A stretch of 17,838 nucleotides of DNA from SVQP01 sp045660125. GTDB taxonomy: Bacteria; Bacillota; Clostridia; Oscillospirales; CAG-272. The stretch lies in contig JAZRDG010000082.1 in assembly GCA_045660125.1 (NCBI GenBank), positions 1 through 17,838 of the forward strand, in the 5' to 3' direction. Within the stretch, counting starts at the first letter, position 1. Every line of letters begins with the position of its first letter. Below, piece after piece: positions 14,462 to 17,838 of this stretch. The position numbers were made by a program, and so were the translations under genes. The notes beneath the pieces are model-generated. The model was not told where the DNA came from. It worked only from the letters and a program-made list of their open reading frames with translations, and searched no databases.

Positions 14462-15678
14462 GTGAATACAACGCACAATTGCACACCGCCGCGCAGCTGA
14501 TCACGCTTGCTGCGCGCGCAGGGCTGCTTAAGAAGGCGGTGCTCTCCAAGCACACCGAGGGCGATGCCGTCAAGACCACGCTGACCGTGCGCCAGATTGG
14601 CGGACGCAACTGCCTGCAGGCGGAAAGCTTGCACACCGACAACAAGGCAAAGCATCAAAATATTGAGATCGGGGACGGCGACACCCTGCTTTCCCTGCTT
14701 GCGACCGCAGGACAGATCAATATTCTGACCACGCTGGGAGATTGCGAGTACCGCACAGCAAAATCCGGCAAGGTGACGCTGATCGGCGGCGACGCATTGC
14801 AGAAAAAGCTCGCCGGCGCGACCCCTGCCGCTCCCACCGTTGCAACGCTTTTTAACAACCGCGAAAAGCAATACATTCTTTCGGGCAACGAGCCTTTTTT
14901 GATCAAGCTGGAGGTCAGCGACAAAAACGGACGCGTGCACGACAAAAAACGCGCGAAGTTCCGCCAGATCAACCGCTTTTTGGAGCTGGTGCGCGATATT
15001 GAGGACAAATTGCCCGCGCAAGGTCAGCTGCGCATTTGCGATCTTTGCTGCGGCAAAAGCTACCTTTCCTTTGCCGTGTACCACTACTTTGCCGTGATCA
15101 AAGGCAGAGAGGTGCGCATGACGGGCGTGGATCTCAAGCAGGACGTGATCGACTTCTGCAACGCGACCGCCGGCGATCTCGGCTTTGACGGGCTTGAATT
15201 TCTGTGCGGCGACGTCAGCAAATACCACACCGAGGACAAGGTGCACTTGGTCATTTCGCTGCACGCTTGCGATATTGCCACCGACCTGGTGCTTGGACGC
15301 GCGATCGCCTTTGAGGCGGACGTCATTCTGTCCACCCCCTGCTGCCATCACGCCATGAGCCCCCTGCTCGATTCCCCCGCGCTTGCCTTTATTGCCAAGC
15401 ACTCGATCCTCAAGGGCAAGCTTTGCGACGCGGCAACCGACGCGCTACGCCTCAAAATTCTGGAGGCACACGGATATACAACCACCGCTCTTGAGCTGAT
15501 TGACCCCGAGGAGACCCCGAAAAACGTGCTTTTGCGCGCCATTCGCAAAAAGAACCCCTCCTCTGCCTCGATGCAGGCGGCAAAAGAAGAAGCCGAGCAG
15601 ATCCGCGCGTTTTTGCTGGGTGACGCACGCCCATGGTGGGCAGACATCAATTCATACACGAAAGGACCGAACCAATGA
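14458..15678 (+). CDS. Class I SAM-dependent methyltransferase (Methyltransf_32-like)
   Basis: A 406-residue protein. The N-terminal part (1-165) is unrecognised. From about 165 a Rossmann methyltransferase domain follows: motif I ICDLCCGKSYLSF (193-205), acidic motif II GVDLKQ (223-228), GDVSKY (251-256), then SLHACDIATD (267-276) and STPCCHH (292-298). The LHAC...ATD and PCC motifs are typical of a little-studied methyltransferase group thought to act on RNA; that substrate is inferred from family only. The C-terminal 100 residues are charged. The ATG overlaps the upstream stop (ATGA, 14458-14461), and the stop overlaps the next ATG (15675-15678), implying coupled translation within the operon. 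Confidence 0.87.
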   Translation: MSEYNAQLHTAAQLITLAARAGLLKKAVLSKHTEGDAVKTTLTVRQIGGRNCLQAESLHTDNKAKHQNIEIGDGDTLLSLLATAGQINILTTLGDCEYRTAKSGKVTLIGGDALQKKLAGATPAAPTVATLFNNREKQYILSGNEPFLIKLEVSDKNGRVHDKKRAKFRQINRFLELVRDIEDKLPAQGQLRICDLCCGKSYLSFAVYHYFAVIKGREVRMTGVDLKQDVIDFCNATAGDLGFDGLEFLCGDVSKYHTEDKVHLVISLHACDIATDLVLGRAIAFEADVILSTPCCHHAMSPLLDSPALAFIAKHSILKGKLCDAATDALRLKILEAHGYTTTALELIDPEETPKNVLLRAIRKKNPSSASMQAAKEEAEQIRAFLLGDARPWWADINSYTKGPNQ

Positions 15679-17838
15679 GCAAAAAACGCATTGCTTTACT
15701 CATGATCGCGACGTGCGCGCTGGCTTGTACGGCGACAGCAATCGCAATTCCCGGTATGGCGCAGAGCAGCGATTACGTAGCCCCTGCGTACCTCGTGGAT
15801 TTCAACGACAAAGCCAACGTGGCGGGATGCTTTGGCGCAAATGCCGTGGCTGCCGTGCATAGCGCCGAGCAGCAGGCAATGCAGCTTTTGTTTTCGACAA
15901 ACGCGCAGGGCATTTGCGACGACCCTTATATCAACCTTGCCCTGCCGACCGAAACGGTCAATCTGAACCAATATCACTACCTTGCCATGCTGGTCAAGAC
16001 CGACTATACCGACCTGCAGGGTGAGCTGCGCCTGCGCTCTGCCACCACGCAAAATCAGTATCCCTTCTTCCGCTATTCGTATCAGAAAACAGCGGATTGG
16101 CAGCTGATCATCATTGACGTCACCAACGCATCGGCTGCGGGCGCGTATCCCCCCGGCATGACCATCGAGGGTGCGCTTTCCAACCTGCGCCTGGATATGT
16201 TCAACAACAGCTGCGACGCGGACACCGCCTTTTATCTCAAGGCTTACGGTCTTTACCAAAGCTACGAGGACGCAAAAACCTTTATCCATTTTGAAAGCAC
16301 GGTCACGGAAAAGCCCGTGACGCCCGATATTGATTATTCCGCATTCTGGAGAGGCGATGCCTTTGGCTCTCCTGCCAATCCCTACCGCATGAATTGGCTC
16401 TCCTACGGCTTTAACAGCACCTACAAAGCGCAGGTGGATCAGCTGCTGGCGCAGGGGTACGGCGGCATTGTCTCCAACGTCAATTTCAACCCCCAATACC
16501 TCAAGGACGAGGCGGAATTCAAGCTGCTGCTCGACACCTATAAGTACGCGCACGGCAAGGACATGACGCTTTGGATCTACGATGAATATCAATGGCCCAG
16601 CGGCTCGGCGTTCGGGCAGGTGCTGGACACCAACGCAGCGTGGCGCGCAACCGGCATTGAGCACATTAAGGTGGTGCTGAACGCCGCAAAAGGCTCTTAT
16701 TCCCTGCGCGAGCATGATATCTCTCTCAAGCTGGCTACCATCAAGGCAGACGGCAAGACGTGGACCTTGGATACCGACGGCGCAGCTTTAAAATTCGACC
16801 TGACAAGCGAGATCAAGGGTGAGTGCATTCTTGACCTTTACGTGCTGCGCTACTCCGACACGCACGAGGAGAACAGAAACGATTTCAGCACGCTCTATCA
16901 CGTGGACACCTTGCGTCCCGACTCTGTGGCGCGCTTTATCGAGCTGACACATCAGCACTACAAGGACTCCTTTGGCAAGGATTTCTCCATGGTCGAGGCG
17001 TTCTTTACCGACGAGCCCAGCCAGGGCAACCGCGATCAGGAAAATTATATTGTCTGGACAGACGGTTTAGAGCAGAAATTCAAGGAAAAGTACGGCTACG
17101 AGCTTGAGCTGCCTTTGCTGTTTGAGGGCAGAACCGAGCAGGCACAGCGCATGCGTATCCACTATTATTCCTTGGTAGCCGAGCTGTTCAAGACCTCTTA
17201 TATTGACCAGATCTCTGCCTGGTGCGAGCAAAACGGCACGATTTCCTCGGGACACTTGCTCTTTGAGGAGAACATGAACGACCACGTGGAAACCTACGAC
17301 GGCGACTTTATGCAGATCATCGGCGGCATGGCCATGCCCGGTGTGGACATTTTGTGGGTGCACCCCAATCAGCTGCTCTCGCAGTGCTATATCGGCAACC
17401 ATTTGGGTATTCGCTTTGTGGCAAGCGCGGCACGCAACGCGGGCAAGACCGACGTTATGGTCGAGTACAATCCCTCGGCAGTACCCACCGACGATTTCAA
17501 CAACGACAAAATGGGCGCATCGATCGGCGGCATCACGCTGACCCGTCTGTTCGGTACCACCGTTTATAACGTAATCAACCCCCAAAGAGATTACAGCGTG
17601 GAGCAGATCAACGCGCTCAATGCCTACGTAGGCAGACTCAATGCGCTGCTGGAAGGCACGACCGAGGCGGGCGATCTTGCAATCTTCTACCCCATTGCGA
17701 CCGTACAGGCGCTGCACAACGCAGACGACGTGCATTCCTCTGCATTCGGCAACGGCACGGATGCGGTCAAGCTCAACGACAATTACACCAAGCTTTGCCT
17801 GAATCTTTTGCAAAAGCAGGTGCTTTACTCAATCATTG
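15675..17838 (+). CDS. Secreted glycoside-hydrolase-like protein (GH106-like barrel), partial at right edge
   Basis: At least 721 residues, with no stop before the window ends. A signal sequence covers about residues 1-29 (KKR, hydrophobic core, possible cut after GMA). Cys18 (ALAC) resembles but does not fit a lipobox well. Residues 38-195 look like a beta-sandwich or carbohydrate-binding region. From about 235 comes a barrel-like catalytic region: DEYQWPSG (303-310), FFTDEP with Glu447 as candidate catalytic acid (443-448), SSGHLLFEEN (524-533) and MPGVDILWVHP (554-564). These resemble large GH106-type alpha-rhamnosidase relatives as I remember them; family assignment is tentative. The ATG overlaps the methyltransferase stop, with AAAGGA about 9 nt upstream. 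A polysaccharide-degrading protein translationally coupled to a methyltransferase is unexpected. Confidence 0.8.
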   Translation, partial: MSKKRIALLMIATCALACTATAIAIPGMAQSSDYVAPAYLVDFNDKANVAGCFGANAVAAVHSAEQQAMQLLFSTNAQGICDDPYINLALPTETVNLNQYHYLAMLVKTDYTDLQGELRLRSATTQNQYPFFRYSYQKTADWQLIIIDVTNASAAGAYPPGMTIEGALSNLRLDMFNNSCDADTAFYLKAYGLYQSYEDAKTFIHFESTVTEKPVTPDIDYSAFWRGDAFGSPANPYRMNWLSYGFNSTYKAQVDQLLAQGYGGIVSNVNFNPQYLKDEAEFKLLLDTYKYAHGKDMTLWIYDEYQWPSGSAFGQVLDTNAAWRATGIEHIKVVLNAAKGSYSLREHDISLKLATIKADGKTWTLDTDGAALKFDLTSEIKGECILDLYVLRYSDTHEENRNDFSTLYHVDTLRPDSVARFIELTHQHYKDSFGKDFSMVEAFFTDEPSQGNRDQENYIVWTDGLEQKFKEKYGYELELPLLFEGRTEQAQRMRIHYYSLVAELFKTSYIDQISAWCEQNGTISSGHLLFEENMNDHVETYDGDFMQIIGGMAMPGVDILWVHPNQLLSQCYIGNHLGIRFVASAARNAGKTDVMVEYNPSAVPTDDFNNDKMGASIGGITLTRLFGTTVYNVINPQRDYSVEQINALNAYVGRLNALLEGTTEAGDLAIFYPIATVQALHNADDVHSSAFGNGTDAVKLNDNYTKLCLNLLQKQVLYSII

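Noticed and set aside
15696..16715. 339-codon open frame on the minus strand, and another at 17067-17813
   Set aside because: Both are antisense to the long plus-strand hydrolase frame, which has a signal peptide, catalytic-type motifs and a proper start.

Overview
The window looks like a chromosomal segment of an uncultured, probably gut-associated, Gram-positive bacterium of the Clostridia. Three things point that way. The ribosome binding sites are strong AGGAG/GGAGG types. Several promoters match the sigma-A consensus closely, one of them perfectly. The gene content (heterodimeric ABC exporter, MATE pump, GH4 alpha-galactosidase, Na/Pi symporter with PhoU-like tail, PlsY-like protein) is also typical. 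I cannot name a genus from sequence alone. There are no rRNA or tRNA genes, no CRISPR array and no recognisable insertion sequence.

Layout. Positions 1-426 hold no gene, only two hairpin terminators and five short modular palindromic repeats. From 427 to 8936 everything is on the minus strand, in three units. A MATE pump (7524-8936) has its own promoter and terminator. An HD-domain hydrolase plus Na/Pi cotransporter pair (7386 down to 4870) runs from a strong promoter at 7420-7448 to a terminator at 4809-4840. An endonuclease III gene is followed by two overlapping half-transporter genes (4785 down to 427) and ends at a terminator at 375-409. The two ABC genes look like halves of one heterodimeric exporter with a degenerate second ATP site.

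A plus-strand GH4 alpha-galactosidase gene (9099-10421) has its own promoter, back to back with the MATE promoter, and its own terminator. Positions 10470-10615 carry two more copies of the repeats seen at the left end, in the opposite orientation. Positions 10652-13531 (minus strand) are a four-gene operon of small multi-pass membrane proteins. All four share one core motif and look like a tandem paralog expansion of unknown function, expressed from a perfect-consensus promoter. Facing away from it, a second operon starts at 13697 on the plus strand: a divergent PlsY-family membrane protein, a class I SAM-dependent methyltransferase, and a large secreted glycoside-hydrolase-like protein that runs off the right edge. 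Start and stop codons overlap (ATGA) at both junctions, so these three are probably translationally coupled.

Most promising for new biology are the four-paralog membrane operon with its divergent PlsY-like/methyltransferase/hydrolase partner operon, and the modular repeats with constant ends and interchangeable stems. The rest is ordinary housekeeping and transport content.
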